In this document: one piece after another, positions 22,795-34,504 of the stretch
Numbering within the stretch: the stretch's first letter is position 1
Layout: the number at the start of each line of letters is the position of its first letter
Assembly: GCA_022747635.1 (NCBI GenBank)
Contig: JAKTNV010000005.1
Span: 89,729,469 to 89,793,468 of the forward strand
Source of the DNA: Hetaerina americana
Taxonomy: Eukaryota > Arthropoda > Insecta > Odonata > Calopterygidae
Direction of reading: 5' to 3'
Length of the DNA: 64,000 nt
The notes under the pieces: model-generated
Database searches by the model: none
What the model saw: the letters and a program-made list of their open reading frames with translations, nothing else
Told to the model about the DNA's origin: nothing
Translations under genes and position numbers: made by a program

Positions 22795-24888
22795 TTGGAG
22801 CTGGCTGCCACCCTACAAGCTGACGATTGGGACACAACCGAGCGGATTACGTACGACTCTTCCCGAGCCAGTCTAATGGCGACGCGGGAAAAGCAAGTCA
22901 ACAAATTCAACAAACTTCATTGTAAGCAGCATCCACTGACCTCGATTAATGGGGCTGACAATGGCCAATCGGTTGTGAACTTGACGGACCTTCATTTAGA
23001 TGAAGCCACCCTCGCAGTCTTATCTAAGGGTCTGAACTTCGCTTTGACCCCAAGGACGATACCACTTGAGAAGATCATCGCGGAGGTAGAGTCATCGATC
23101 CGGAGACTTCCGAAGGCGGCCGCCGACGAAATCCGAGAAGATGTCGCACGTATCCTCCATGGCGCAAAACCACCAAGATCAAACACCATCGGCAAAGAAA
23201 GGAGAGCACTGAAGGAGCTAAGGGACAACGAGAGTATAATCATTTTACCAGCTGACAAAGGCAACGCAACAGTCCTGATAAATAGAGAGGATTACGAAGG
23301 GAAAATATCGCTCATCCTCAGCAGTCCGACTTATAGGAAATTGAAAAGCGATCCGACTGCCAAGACGGAGAGAAGCACAAGGGCTATCATTAAACGATCG
23401 CTTATTCCAAAAGAAGAGCAACGACGCCTGCTTCCGACTGCACCGAAACCACCGAGACTGTACGGCCTGCCCAAAATTCACAAGAAGGATGTACCTCTCC
23501 GACCGATTGTGAGCCAGATTGACGCTCCGACTTACCAACTCGCCAAGTACTTGGCGCGGTCTCTGCAGGACCACGTCGGACAGACACCCAGCTTCGTAAA
23601 AAACTCGACGCATTTCATTGACGTAATAAGAAACATCACCATCCACGACAACGATCTCATGGTCAGCTTCGATGTTGAATCGCTTTTCACCAGCGTCCCT
23701 ATTGAGGAATCGCTGAATATCATCAAGGAACTCACCTCCCGCGGAATCCCTAAGGACTTTCCAGGATTGGTGGAGCATTGCCTCCGCAATTCCTTCTTCC
23801 TATGGAATGGTGACCATTACGAGCAGATGGAAGGAGCTGCGATGGGCTCACCCCTCTCCCCGGTTGTGGCCAACCTCTACATGGAGAGCTTCGAAAAGAA
23901 AGCACTGGAATCCTGCGACAAGCGGCCCTCACTGTGGCTAAGATATGTCGACGACACTTTTGTCATTTGGTCACACGGAGAGGAAGAATTAAAAAAGTTC
24001 CTGAAACATCTGAACTCACAGCATCAAGCCATCCACTTCACTATGGAGGTGGAAAAGGATCATCAACTGCCCTTCTTGGACGTCATGGTGAAGAGAAATA
24101 CAGGGAATGGGAGGCTTGGACACAGAGTATACAGGAAGCCTACTCACACCGAACGCTACCTTAATGCTGCATCGCACCACCATCCCAGTCAGAAGACCTC
24201 ACTGGTAGACACACTTGTCAACCGAGCATATAAAATATGTGACTCCGATTCTATTGCCAACGAGAAGAAACACTTGACAAATGCCCTGCAAAGGAATGGA
24301 TACAGCGCTCATATGATCCAAAAAAGGGCCGAGAAGGAAGAAAAGAAGAGACAAACCACCGCTGTTCCTGACAGAGAGGAAGACTCCAGACCACGTCCGA
24401 AGGCTTACGTCACCATCCCCTTCATCGCAGGGACTTCGGAAAGAATCGCGAGGGCTTTAAGGAAACATGATGTGGTGACCAGATTCAACTGCGTCACCAA
24501 GATAGCTGACACCCTACCCGGACCCAAGGATGGAATTTCACCGTTAATATCAGAAGGCGTGTACCAAGTGCCATGCTCCTGTGGCAAATGGTACATCGGT
24601 GAAACGTGCAGAGCGCTGAAAACACGCATGAGTGAACACCAGAGGGCAACCAAGGCCAAACAGTTTAGAGCATCGGCCATCGCTGAGCACGCCTGGAGTG
24701 AACCTGGACACTCTATTCTCTTCGACGACGCTAAAATAATAGCGAAAGAAGGAAAATACTTCCAGAGAATAATCAGAGAGGCCATTGAAATCGTTAAAAG
24801 GCCAAAAAATTTTAACAGAGAGGATGGATATCCACTCCACAGTGCGTGGAAACGAATAATCCCGCGCAAATATGAGGACGTTCCCTGA
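22552..24888 (+). CDS. PLE-A reverse transcriptase / GIY-YIG endonuclease (right arm)
   Basis: Also 778 codons, and identical to the left-arm protein except for residues 22-60, which here come from translating the spacer in the opposite sense (SQKVFAAAAEDLLSLG and onward) and are not PLE sequence. The real homology starts at RIHDKRWNLDRLSEEL. The YVDD motif is encoded near 23945 and the GIY-YIG core near 24560-24610. The frame has no stop through the arm. The ATG at 22552 lies in the left arm on the antisense side of its coding sequence. Whether either frame is translated is unknown; no promoter was identified. Confidence 0.88.
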   Translation: MNIVQFFGEAVEVPTFIVNSLSQKVFAAAAEDLLSLGCVQVVFDFYAGRNRLRVSASLKEERIHDKRWNLDRLSEELYYIHLELAATLQADDWDTTERITYDSSRASLMATREKQVNKFNKLHCKQHPLTSINGADNGQSVVNLTDLHLDEATLAVLSKGLNFALTPRTIPLEKIIAEVESSIRRLPKAAADEIREDVARILHGAKPPRSNTIGKERRALKELRDNESIIILPADKGNATVLINREDYEGKISLILSSPTYRKLKSDPTAKTERSTRAIIKRSLIPKEEQRRLLPTAPKPPRLYGLPKIHKKDVPLRPIVSQIDAPTYQLAKYLARSLQDHVGQTPSFVKNSTHFIDVIRNITIHDNDLMVSFDVESLFTSVPIEESLNIIKELTSRGIPKDFPGLVEHCLRNSFFLWNGDHYEQMEGAAMGSPLSPVVANLYMESFEKKALESCDKRPSLWLRYVDDTFVIWSHGEEELKKFLKHLNSQHQAIHFTMEVEKDHQLPFLDVMVKRNTGNGRLGHRVYRKPTHTERYLNAASHHHPSQKTSLVDTLVNRAYKICDSDSIANEKKHLTNALQRNGYSAHMIQKRAEKEEKKRQTTAVPDREEDSRPRPKAYVTIPFIAGTSERIARALRKHDVVTRFNCVTKIADTLPGPKDGISPLISEGVYQVPCSCGKWYIGETCRALKTRMSEHQRATKAKQFRASAIAEHAWSEPGHSILFDDAKIIAKEGKYFQRIIREAIEIVKRPKNFNREDGYPLHSAWKRIIPRKYEDVP

Positions 24889-24967
24889 TTGGCCAAGAAA
24901 TTTCCCGGTATTGGCGCCGGATTTTTCCTATATAAGACGGGACAACAAGCTTCTTTTCATCCTTGAC

Positions 24968-25005
24968 CTGAGGACGCCAGCAGGATAGCTGGCGAAACTG
25001 TTGTA
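24968..25005 (+). ncRNA. Hammerhead-like motif, right arm
   Basis: CTGAGGA (24968-24974) fits the CUGANGA core. One C (24975) precedes stem II GCCAGC/GCTGGC (24976-24981 with 24988-24993) closing the loop AGGATA. GAAA follows at 24994-24997. AC-TGTT-GT can form a minimal stem III, and the next base (A, 25005) gives a GUA cleavage-type triplet. Stem I is not obvious. Hammerhead ribozymes are established in PLE termini, where they are thought to process transcripts. The extra base before stem II departs from consensus. Confidence 0.55.
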
Positions 25006-25052
25006 CTTTTAAACGACATACGCGGACGCAGCCCGAAAAATGTGGAAATCAC

Positions 25053-25065
25053 CGATCAGAATTAT
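25053..25065. repeat. Right target-site duplication of the PLE-A dimer
   Basis: CGATCAGAATTAT, identical to 20249-20261. The first C may be shared with the arm end. Confidence 0.85.
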
Positions 25066-26930
25066 TTTGAAATTACCTACCCTAAAGGGAAATTTCGCAA
25101 CGGCGTAGTGTAAATCTACTCTCGGAAAACTTTCCTGTTGCGTCATTCGAATTCGAATTATCGATTTCATCGATATTTAAAATGTAATTTCGTAAAATTT
25201 AGAATTTTTGTTAATTTTAAAGTATGTTTTTATTATTGGTTTATGAGTTATTAGCATACAATAAATCCTTTGGATGATTTTGAAACAGTGATATGCCTAA
25301 TAATTTCATTCATAGTGTTGACATTGAGTGTCTCAATTAAAGATCGTATTGCGTCATTACAGGTGTTAATGGAACACTGATTATTCTAGCCAAGATGGCT
25401 GAGACCATAGATAACATGAATAGCATTCAATCCATTCTCCATTCTCTGGCCGCTACTTTAATCGTTCTCTTTGACGGACGTGCTCTCTGACCGCTGAGGT
25501 TGTGATCAGTTTTCAAATTCTTATAGCGTTTCTCTAGCTACCAATCAGAGGCTGGGATCGAGTTCTGACTTACATACATATATATCTTAGAGTGCTAAAA
25601 AAAGGTCCAATCAGGATAACAGTAAAAGCGCTCCAGGGAAGATAATCTCGAAGCGAGAGAACTGTGCTTTATGGTTTTATCTTTCCAAACGAAAGAAATA
25701 AACCCACCAACGAGTGGGCTATGAGGTCCTTGCGACTTTATTTTTTTTATCGAAGATGATTTGTGGCGCATTGGCCGATGAATTAAATCCACCCTTCTTC
25801 CCTTCGCCAATATTCATTTCTCTTCCTCTCGATGCCCTTTCATTCCCTTTCCCGCCGTGCCAGGGTTCCTTTATTGCGTTTCCCCTACCCCTCGACGTTA
25901 GCAATGGGTCTCTGATTGGAAACTTCCGAAAATAAAAATATACAGATCACACCAAGATAGAGGAGACCCCGCGCCGGGGTGTGCGAGGAGGAGCTGGAGG
26001 AGATTGGATTTTATTTGCAAATGAGATGTCATGATTTATTCCACCCCGAGGGACAGAAATAGTTCGGGAGCGCTTGTAGAGACTCGCATGCTCTCTTTGT
26101 CCAAACAATTGACCGTCGAGGAACTCTAATTCGACGGAATATTTAAAGTCATCAATCTTTTGTTAGAAGTGGACTATTTGACTCGAGCATTTTTCATACC
26201 TTTTCGAGAATTACTCTAAAGTTACGAGAAAATACCTGGAGAAGAGTGTTATTTTAATGGGAATATATTTAAAACGCGTGCGTGATTATAAATGTCAATG
26301 TCTCAATTAATTTTGTCTTTTGATTTACGTTTCCCACAAAATGCGTCTGGTTTCTTTTGAGATAGTTTCTCATTTACTTACATCGATCTTAAGTAGTCGA
26401 ACTTAATTCCTCGCCGTCTCTCCAGTCTGTATACCACTCGTAACTTCGCCGTAAAAAAACAAAATAACGGCCCTCGGCGTCCAATCAGTGGTGCACAAAG
26501 GGGATTTTGAGTCGGGGATTTAAGTGTCATGTTTCATCTTGGATTTTACTTGGGTCTACTTGCGACTCTTCAGGAAATCATACAGATTGCTTTGGGATGC
26601 TTATCCAAAGGCACGTTAAAGAGTATTGCCCATAGGCATCCTTCATCAGAATCGAGGCACAAGTCCACGGCTGTTCAACTATGTGGGATGCGAAGGGAAA
26701 TGTATTTTTCTCACGGATACTGCATATTAGTCGAATGATTAGGGATTTGGAATTAGGTATTTTAAATTATTTGTAACAGTGGAGGGAGTGTGGAACGGGG
26801 GAGCCTCCTCCTCACCCACCCACCTAGTCGTCGCCGCTCGGAGCGCACGACATCTGGACTCCCCGAGGTTGGACGCGTGGACCTCTCCCTATTGTTACCG
26901 CTTCAGAGGATTACATGAATTCCCCATTTA
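25066..26930. other. Anonymous DNA
   Basis: AT-rich, no recognisable coding sequence or repeat family. Confidence 0.55.
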
Positions 26931-27760
26931 GCTTTAACATGTGACATAATACAGTTCGTGAGGGGGGGGGGCAGAGCATGTGCGGATTCGGGTGAAAAAA
27001 CCCAAAGACGCCCTGGACTCTCCCTCCGAAAATGGGCATTTTTTTATGTGACACTGGAGTTACGCCGGAGATAGTATACGCGTGGAGGACGCTTGGTTTG
27101 CAAAGTGGGGCAGCTAATCCCTAGGGTGATGGTGGGGGGGAGGGGAGGAAGGGAAGGGGGGTTTGGAGGGACGAGATGAAAAGAGGGATACGTAGAAGGG
27201 GTGTAGGGTTTGGGATGCTAGACGGGTGCAAGGAACACTCCCTCACCCCTGGCCCGATCCGCCCGTCATCCAGATAGTATCATTTGTATTAATAATTCTT
27301 CCGATCAATTTGATGATGAAAACAGCAGTCGGCTCTAGGGATCGCTTCCTGCAGGGCTGTTATTGAAAAATATCATTCCCTCGTAGGCGATCGGGACCCC
27401 TCAGTCGAGCTCATCCTTTCCCGTGTACCAGATCCTCTCCCCCCTCCCGCTGCATAGACCCACCCGCACCCCTCCCGATGCGCCCCACCTCTCCACCCCT
27501 CGGCGTCCCCCATCCCGCAAGACATTATCCGCACACGAAGGGGAATACCGCGATAAATCCCCCTATCTCTCTGTTCTTCTCTCTCCCCTCGCCGCTCCCC
27601 TTCCAGTTCCTTCCTCCCAATCTCCTCCCTTCCAGCTCCTCCCTCCGCACTCCGACGACAGATCGCTTCAGGCCCGGGGGCTGTGCTTGCAGTGGTGGGA
27701 TCCACTCGCTTTCTTTCCCTCAGTCCGCTTGCACGACGAATTTCCCACAAAATTAATTTG
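26931..27760. other. GC-rich island
   Basis: G-runs at 26960 and 27130-27180 and a C/T-rich tract at 27420-27700. Frames of 92-126 codons on opposite strands overlap here and are low-complexity. Not supported as genes. Confidence 0.5.
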
Positions 27761-28508
27761 TGCTAGAAGTGATCTTCTTGGGATAAATTGCCGGGAGGAT
27801 TGAGTGAGTAATTATCTGTTGGGATGATGGATACGTGATTAGCAGATGTACGAAACATAATTAAGTTTATCCGCTGTGACGCTTCTTCTTTACCAGGTGA
27901 TATATTACGACAATGACGCATAATTAGGTTTGAATTACTGAGAAGTTTCTTCTCCATCAAGAGATATGTTCCGAATTGGAATGAATGCTAACCCTCAGTT
28001 CGTCGTTTATTTGTTGTGTGGTTTGCCATTGTCATCTGAAGAAATCCATCCGTAATCGAGGAAATGAGTTTTTATTTAGTAAGAGTACTGAATATTCACT
28101 AGGCAATCAATTCCTACCCTCGGTCTGCGTTTGCTTCGTTGATTCCAGTATTGATTCACTAAAACTGCCGAATCATTGGCTTTAGCGAAACGAATATCTT
28201 TAAGTTGAAATCTTATCTTGCTTAGAAATGAGAGTATTGGCAAAGAAGATGAGACATGATGAGCTCACGACGGACGATGAATCTAATTTTTGAACAATTT
28301 TCTCGAGATTTCCGTCTTGGTCTTTTATAGTGGTCGAGGTCTTAGGCTTGAGTTTCTTGTGAGTATCGTCTAGACAGGGTGCCTTTCGAGTGTTCCTGCA
28401 TGTGGACACCCGGCGTTCGAACGCACGAAATAAAGACTCGCACTCGCGTTGGCACACACGTTCTTCGCCCGTACGATTTACGTTTACAAAAAACAAAGGT
28501 GAAAGTAT
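27761..28508. other. Anonymous DNA
   Basis: No recognisable feature. One 105-codon minus-strand frame (28200-28517) has no known motif. Confidence 0.5.
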
Positions 28509-28832
28509 ATGCAACAATTTCAGAGTGTAAAAATCATTCGCCTTGACTGAGATTTGAACCCGGATCCCTCGATGCCCGAGTGCTTTAGCCAGTTAAGCTA
28601 TCGAGGCGAAAGTTGTTCTTGTTTCTTTGAAGCTCCCAAAATTTCTGAGTGCAAGAGGACGCCTCGATATCTTAACTGGCTAAATCACCCGGCCTGACAT
28701 CAAGGTATCCGGGTTCGAATCCCCGTCAAGGTGAATGATTTTTTCACTCTGAAACTGTTGCATTGAAATGCATATTAGCGGATTAACTCCATTAAAGGTT
28801 ACTGTTGCGGCATCTCCCGCAGTTTCTTGGGA
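28509..28832. mobile_element. SINE-B2 head-to-head tRNA-like dimer
   Basis: Two tRNA-like heads face each other: minus-strand 28539-28608 and plus-strand 28661-28733. Each has A-box-like TAGCTTAACTGGC or TATCTTAACTGGC and B-box GGGTTCAAATC or GGGTTCGAATC. Outside each head the same ~30 bp are mirrored (GCAACAATTTCAGAGTGTAA on the left). The arms are about 100 bp with a 52-bp spacer (28609-28660). Only the right arm continues into the SINE body, ending GCATCTCCCGCAGTTTCTTGGGA. The flanks GAAAGTATAT and GAAAATATAC may be a decayed duplication. Anticodon identities are not convincing. Confidence 0.75.
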
Positions 28833-29440
28833 TTGTTGAAAATATACTTTACACTCCCAGGTTTCACTTCGTGGAATTGTTTGAGGCCCATATTAAATGA
28901 ATTTATAATTTACCATAGACTTTATTTTCTGTATGTAGTCTATGGAAAATTACAAACTCAATTAAACGTGAAAATGTCTTGTTTAATGATACATTTCATT
29001 GCATAGCACCTCCCTCTAGCTGCATAAATGCACAAGAACCGGACATTTGTGATGGAGCTTTTCGATAGAAAGGTATCGAATGCAGTAGTGGCCAATCAAT
29101 GGCTCATCTTTGGGGGAGAAACTTTACGACCATGACTCCTTGCTCGACTCCTTACTCGAAACGTATAAATAGATGGAAAGGCTCCATAAGGCTCCGATGT
29201 CATGTAAACCCCATCTACACGCCCAGAGCAGAGCATACCATAGAGGTAAAAGTAAATTTCGATGGATTTAGTATATCTGAAATGAATAACTGCCCCATTT
29301 TATTTTACTTTTTCTCTGAACTCATTAGACCCTCGAAGATGCTGCCTAGAATATGGGCGAAATATTTAACCACCTATTATGTCAATAAAACATTCGACAT
29401 CAAAGCCGTCTACCAGAGACTGATAATAACCCTCCCCAAG
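28833..29440. other. Anonymous DNA with one hairpin
   Basis: 28895-28955 can fold: TTACCATAGAC pairs with GTCTATGGAAAA-type sequence across a loop of about 17 bases. A 198-codon frame at 29099-29695 ends in Pro-rich low complexity and shows no domain. Confidence 0.5.
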
Positions 29441-29940
29441 CATCACTTTTGCCCTTACTTTTGCCGTCTCCTCCTTCACTCGCCCTCCTTCCTCGTCACC
29501 CCTTTCGTCCGTCTCCGTACCCTAGACTCTCCCCTCCCCACCGCCCCAAACCCCCCTCCGCACCCGGTCCCACCCCCCTCCAGACTCCCGCGGCGGCGTC
29601 CCCTTCACCCCCCCGCCCCCCGTGGAGTAATGGAGAGACTCTCCTCCCTTCCACATGCAACGACCTCCCGTCTCCCAGCTTCGAGTGGTTTTTGAGTTTG
29701 CCTCGGCGATAAAAGGGGAAGATGTATTGCGATTGCCGCGTATGGATTGTTTTATGTGCGACTGAACTGGGGCCGAGGGAGAGGATGGTGTTGGCGGTGG
29801 TGGTGTATGCCGTCGTCCGGGAGGGGGGGGGGTTTATTATGCCCCGAGGCACACTGGGGTGGCGGGTGGATGGGAGGGATGGTTTGGGGGAGGAGTAGGA
29901 GGAAGAGGCGGGGCGTGGGGTGTGCCGGGTTGTGCTTTCA
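29441..29940. other. GC-rich pyrimidine then purine island
   Basis: C/T-rich 29450-29640 is followed by G-rich 29760-29930. No credible coding region. Confidence 0.5.
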
Positions 29941-32900
29941 ATTACGACGCTCTTAATGGATCACCCCCAAGAGGAATTCGATTGCATTAGAGCGATGGTA
30001 CGGATACACTGCTAGTTTTACTTCCCGGTTGGGTCGTTCGAGGCCTTCTAAACACTCTTGGTGCACCCAATTGGTGCCGGGACCATTGTGGCGTCCGCGG
30101 GGGTTTATTTTCGGTCTTATACTCGCCGCACCTTTTCTTTGCTTCAATTGTGACAAAAATGATCACGCATGACGATGATTTATGTCATGTCAATGCGTAA
30201 TAACTGCGCCCTAATACTTTTTATCTGGACTTTAGTGTGCTGAGTAGTTAAATAAACAAAGCTTCGGATTCAGGTTTTATGTTTAGTGGGTTGGCGTCAA
30301 CAAATGTAACATGCTTAATCTACATGCACGAGGAATCGCACTCAGTATAGAAAATGCATTAAGATTTGGGGACCTTTCATTGTTGGCGCTATTACTTCAA
30401 CATTATGATTAATAGGCGAGGTCGTCCTGAAGATAAAATAGATGAGTAATGTGTTCATGATCATCCACTTCACCCACAATGACTCACACGGGTCAAAAAA
30501 AGGAATTACTGGATTCCACGGCATAACTTCCGGAGCATGACCAAACTATTCGAATGTAATAGAATAGGTAAAAATACATCGACTTATATATTCGCCAGAT
30601 GGCGTTGATGTAACCAGGGTCGCGTCTCTTAAAGTTATGGAATTACTATGTTTCATATTTCCCTTTTCTTTCACGACGATAGAATTCCAAATTTCCAAAT
30701 CCAAATTGGAAGGACTTCTCCTAAATAAAGTCAAAATATAAAGTCAATAAAATTAGAGAAATTAAGTGTTGGGCAGATATATTTAAGATGTCATTTTTTC
30801 CACGTACGATAAGGGATCAGAATAACATTCACCGACCGCGGTAGGGTCATATTCGGGTAAAAATTAGTCTGTTGTGTATTCACTCCCTGTCCCACACCCT
30901 GGCGGTAGCTCGCAGGGTACTCAAATAAGAAATCAGAAATAAATTCCACGAACCCAGGCGTGAAACATTTCCCTCCTGCCTTTGACGGGGTCAAAGTCAG
31001 AAATAAGTGCAATTGCGATGCGAGAGCTCATTTCTTCACCAATAGATCCCATGTCAGCTTCGGTTCGCCGCCATGGGTTCGCAAATCGATTGATGGCGTT
31101 TACAGTCGCGTTCGTAGCTTCGATAACCTTTAATCACATTCTAGGAGAGTAACTAAATGAGTGCTTGGCCTAAGTTTATCTTTTGACTTTTAAATAAAGC
31201 ACTTTTCAACGTTTAAGGAACACAAAGGGTGGATGATAACTGAAAAACTATCATTTGTTTACATGCCCCATATGGGCACAAAAATAACCCATCATTACTT
31301 TCTGACGACAGGCAAAAGCATTCTTAGCGAAGAATAAATATCGTTAAACTGCTAAAAAATAAGCATTTTTCCGGATGTCTCTTTTGAAAATTTTCGGCAT
31401 ATAGATGCCTTCGAATCACAGGGAACTTCGCGATAAAGACACATATCGTAATTCAGGACAACAATTTCGTGCAGAATATGTGACCATAATCAGTAGGGGG
31501 TGCGTTTTGCCCTTATTTCTTTGAGTGCAGAATGCATGTGGTACATTTCGAGTAATTTTTCATAATTCGTAGCTCTGAACCCGAAAGGGGGAAACGAGGC
31601 GTTAATTCCAGAGTGATTCCCCTCGTCATTCCATTGGGATGTTTCGGATGGTGGGGAGAGAAGAATTGTTAGTTTACTCCCTACACTAATTTAACACAGT
31701 TCATTATTCGGATCTCCTTCCAACCGATGTCTTCCTTGTTCTTCCCAAGGTTAATTCCTTATCAAATATTTCGTAATATTTTTAAGACGTTTGTGAACAC
31801 CTCATAAAATTCCAATTAACTTCGCATTTGTTGACCTATTCTCATCCTTCTCCCGTTTTCCCGGCCGTTAGTTGCTTAATTCAAGTATAATAGAGAAGTC
31901 GGATGATTTTTTTCTGATCGATTGAACCTTAAAGGCAGTCAATATTTGTAATATTAAGGTGGAGGGATATTCGTTAAATCGACCAAGTTACGTCCGACCT
32001 AGAAAACCATCGACATTTCCTCGTGTCTGAGGAAACTCTGGACATCACTCTATCGAAATAGTAATAATGCCAAATGAATTTGTAAAATTTAATTTTAAAA
32101 ACATTTTTAATTTTATAATTGTAATCATGAAAATGCACTTCAATAAAATGTAGAAAAGACATGATTTTTCATTACAAAAATGATAATTACTATTTGAAGT
32201 GGTTGCGCGGATCTGTATCGCTAGATTAAAGTTCCTTAACGAAATCTTTGCATTTTATTCATTCAAATAGCATATTTTTTATTCCAATTATCATATTTTT
32301 ATATTTAACATATTTTCATTCCAATTATCAGCACCATATGCAAATATTTCCCTCGGCTAACAATAAGATGCAAGTTTTTTAAAATTTTGATTTTCCGTCG
32401 AAAGCCTACAAAAATTATGCTTTTCATTAGTTGTTGAATTTATTTTCATTTCTTTCGTTATTTTGTTTTTCATTCATGTTTTCACTGCCGTCGATTTTGC
32501 CGCAGAGTTTTGCTTAAGTGATTTTTGTTCCACGGTAGGATTGTCTTCCTTACAAAAGTGGGGAGTTTATATCGAGGATACTACGAATTGAAATTTTTAA
32601 GTATCAGTGGAAATCCTGCTCGACAATATGTACGTGTATGCGTTATTCTTTTTTAAGATTGAGCGTTATTAATTGTTCACTTTTGACGCGGTTATTGCGC
32701 TCGAGTTTCATTCATGCATGCAGAATGTTGCTCAAAGTGCAAACGAATATCCATTCAATTCAAATATTTCACGAAAGCAAATGTTATTCCGCTTGAAATA
32801 TCCAATGTGCTTTATAAATTGAGTTCCATAAATGGTAATGCGACTTTGCTCGAGTGGAGCCACTGGCTCCTGAGTAATTCAAACTCTTTTTATCATTTCC

Positions 32901-34504
32901 TCCCCGTAGATGGTCATGGAATGTATCTCATGCAGTATAAATGAGGACATTACATAAATATTTGGCGAATAAAAAAATTTGCTTTCGTGATGGGAGGGGT
33001 GGAGGGGATGAGAGCAGAGGAGGGGAAATGCAGCGAGTCCAACGCTGCGGGCGGACGTCGTCTCTTTAAGTAGTTTGCAGTCGGCGAATTCCCTCCCTAG
33101 CTAAAGGAATCTCACTCCCATTATATTTACATAACTCGTATCATCTCTTACTCTCGAAAAGCTCGTGTGTGCCTCATGGGCAAGATTTTATCCGAGGCCC
33201 ATCATGCCAAACAGTCTCTTACGTTTTATGACCACTGATTCTTTTTGTCGCCAAGAACTGTAGACTTCATAACACCTTCGCACGGAATGAATATTCTTTC
33301 GTGAATTTAATTCACGATACTACTGGAAACAATTTAGGGCAGTAAATATAAATAAATGAATGATTAAAAGGTTTAGAGGGTCTATTACTTGCACGCTTAG
33401 AGGCAATAGTGACTATGATTATACTCATAACTTTATATTTTATCATCATCGCAGTTGATCTACGCATTTAAAGTCGATTTTGGACTGTTAACGATTTTTT
33501 GGTATTACGTATCCCTTAGAGTTTATCCTGTTATCTCTAGACTCCTCCCTTCCTCAGTTCAACTTTCTTTCTACCGCCAGGCACTCCAAAAAACCTATAT
33601 TCCATAATCTCTAGTCTCCGGCGTAACTTTATGGAATTTGCATAACAAATTGAAATGAAATTAAATTATTGACTTTGTAATGCCTCAGTCAATAATGGAA
33701 TTACAAAGTCAATAATTTCATTTCAATAAGCCTACATTCCTTCTCCCTATTCTTCTTCACCAAAACTCTTCCGTTTAATATAACTTTTATTATAATAGTA
33801 ATCCCTTAGTGTGTATTCTCACTTTATGCTTTTGTATTTTGAATCCCCGTACCCCTCCCCCCCCCTGCGGCATACAGAATTACTGTACGAATGGGAAGAA
33901 AATCACATCTTGAATGAAAAGGCTAATCATTTATTCATTATTTTCATTCCCCCGACGCCCTAGGATTTGTTGTAACAGCTTTTGATGGATAGGATTTACT
34001 GCATCATGAATCAAACTATAGCTTAGAATTGTTCTTAAATGAACAAACTAGCCTCGTCTCTCTGTATAAGAGTGACAGGAAACGACTCTTAGATATTAGA
34101 ACCGAGAATCCTTTAAAAATTTCTTTTACGTGAGCTTAAGCATTTAGGGACTAGATTATTTCATTGTTGACCTCAAGTATTTGTGTAATATTACATGTTT
34201 GTAGTTCACTCGCTTTCGCGTAGTTATGTCAATAGAACACATGTAAAGATATGCCACGTGTAGAGACATACGAATAATGCATATGTCATTAATCATCAAC
34301 TGAAATGCTCTTTTCCAAAAATTAATGGAATTATTGCCAAAATTTTATTATTTCTGCAATCATTTTTGTAAACAAAGTATTACGCTGAATATCATATTGG
34401 GTGACCTTAATTTCATTTCCTTTTATAAAAGCAATATTTTGCAATTATTAGCAAATACAAACGTAGCATTAATCGCTAATCAATACTTTCTTAAGTATTT
34501 TTCT
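29941..34504. other. Anonymous AT-rich DNA
   Basis: About 4.5 kb without recognisable genes or repeat families, except an imperfect inverted repeat: 33650-33681 and 33700-33726 (TTGAAATGAAATTATTGAC-type arms with a small insertion in the left arm). The arms flank an 18-base loop and may be a small foldback element. Confidence 0.5.

Larger units (their letters stand above)
20262..25052. mobile_element. PLE-A inverted (palindromic) dimer, 4.8 kb
   Basis: Two arms, 20293-22615 and 22731-25053, are reverse complements around position 22673, each 2323 bp, with a 115-bp single-copy spacer at 22616-22730. Arm identity is essentially complete: both arms give the same proteins in every frame, on both strands. 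The left copy has 31 extra bases at its outer end (20262-20292) and owns the spacer, which continues its reading frame upstream. Both element 3' ends point outward (head-to-head). PLEs are known for inverted and tandem partial copies, but a nearly full-length, symmetric pair is unusual. Assembly or library fold-back is the main alternative, although the flanking 13-bp duplication argues against it. Confidence 0.9.

Noticed and set aside
27373..27803. Frames of 125-126 codons on opposite strands
   Set aside because: They overlap almost fully and consist of Pro/Leu/Ser or Gly/Arg/Glu repeats. This is compositional, not coding.
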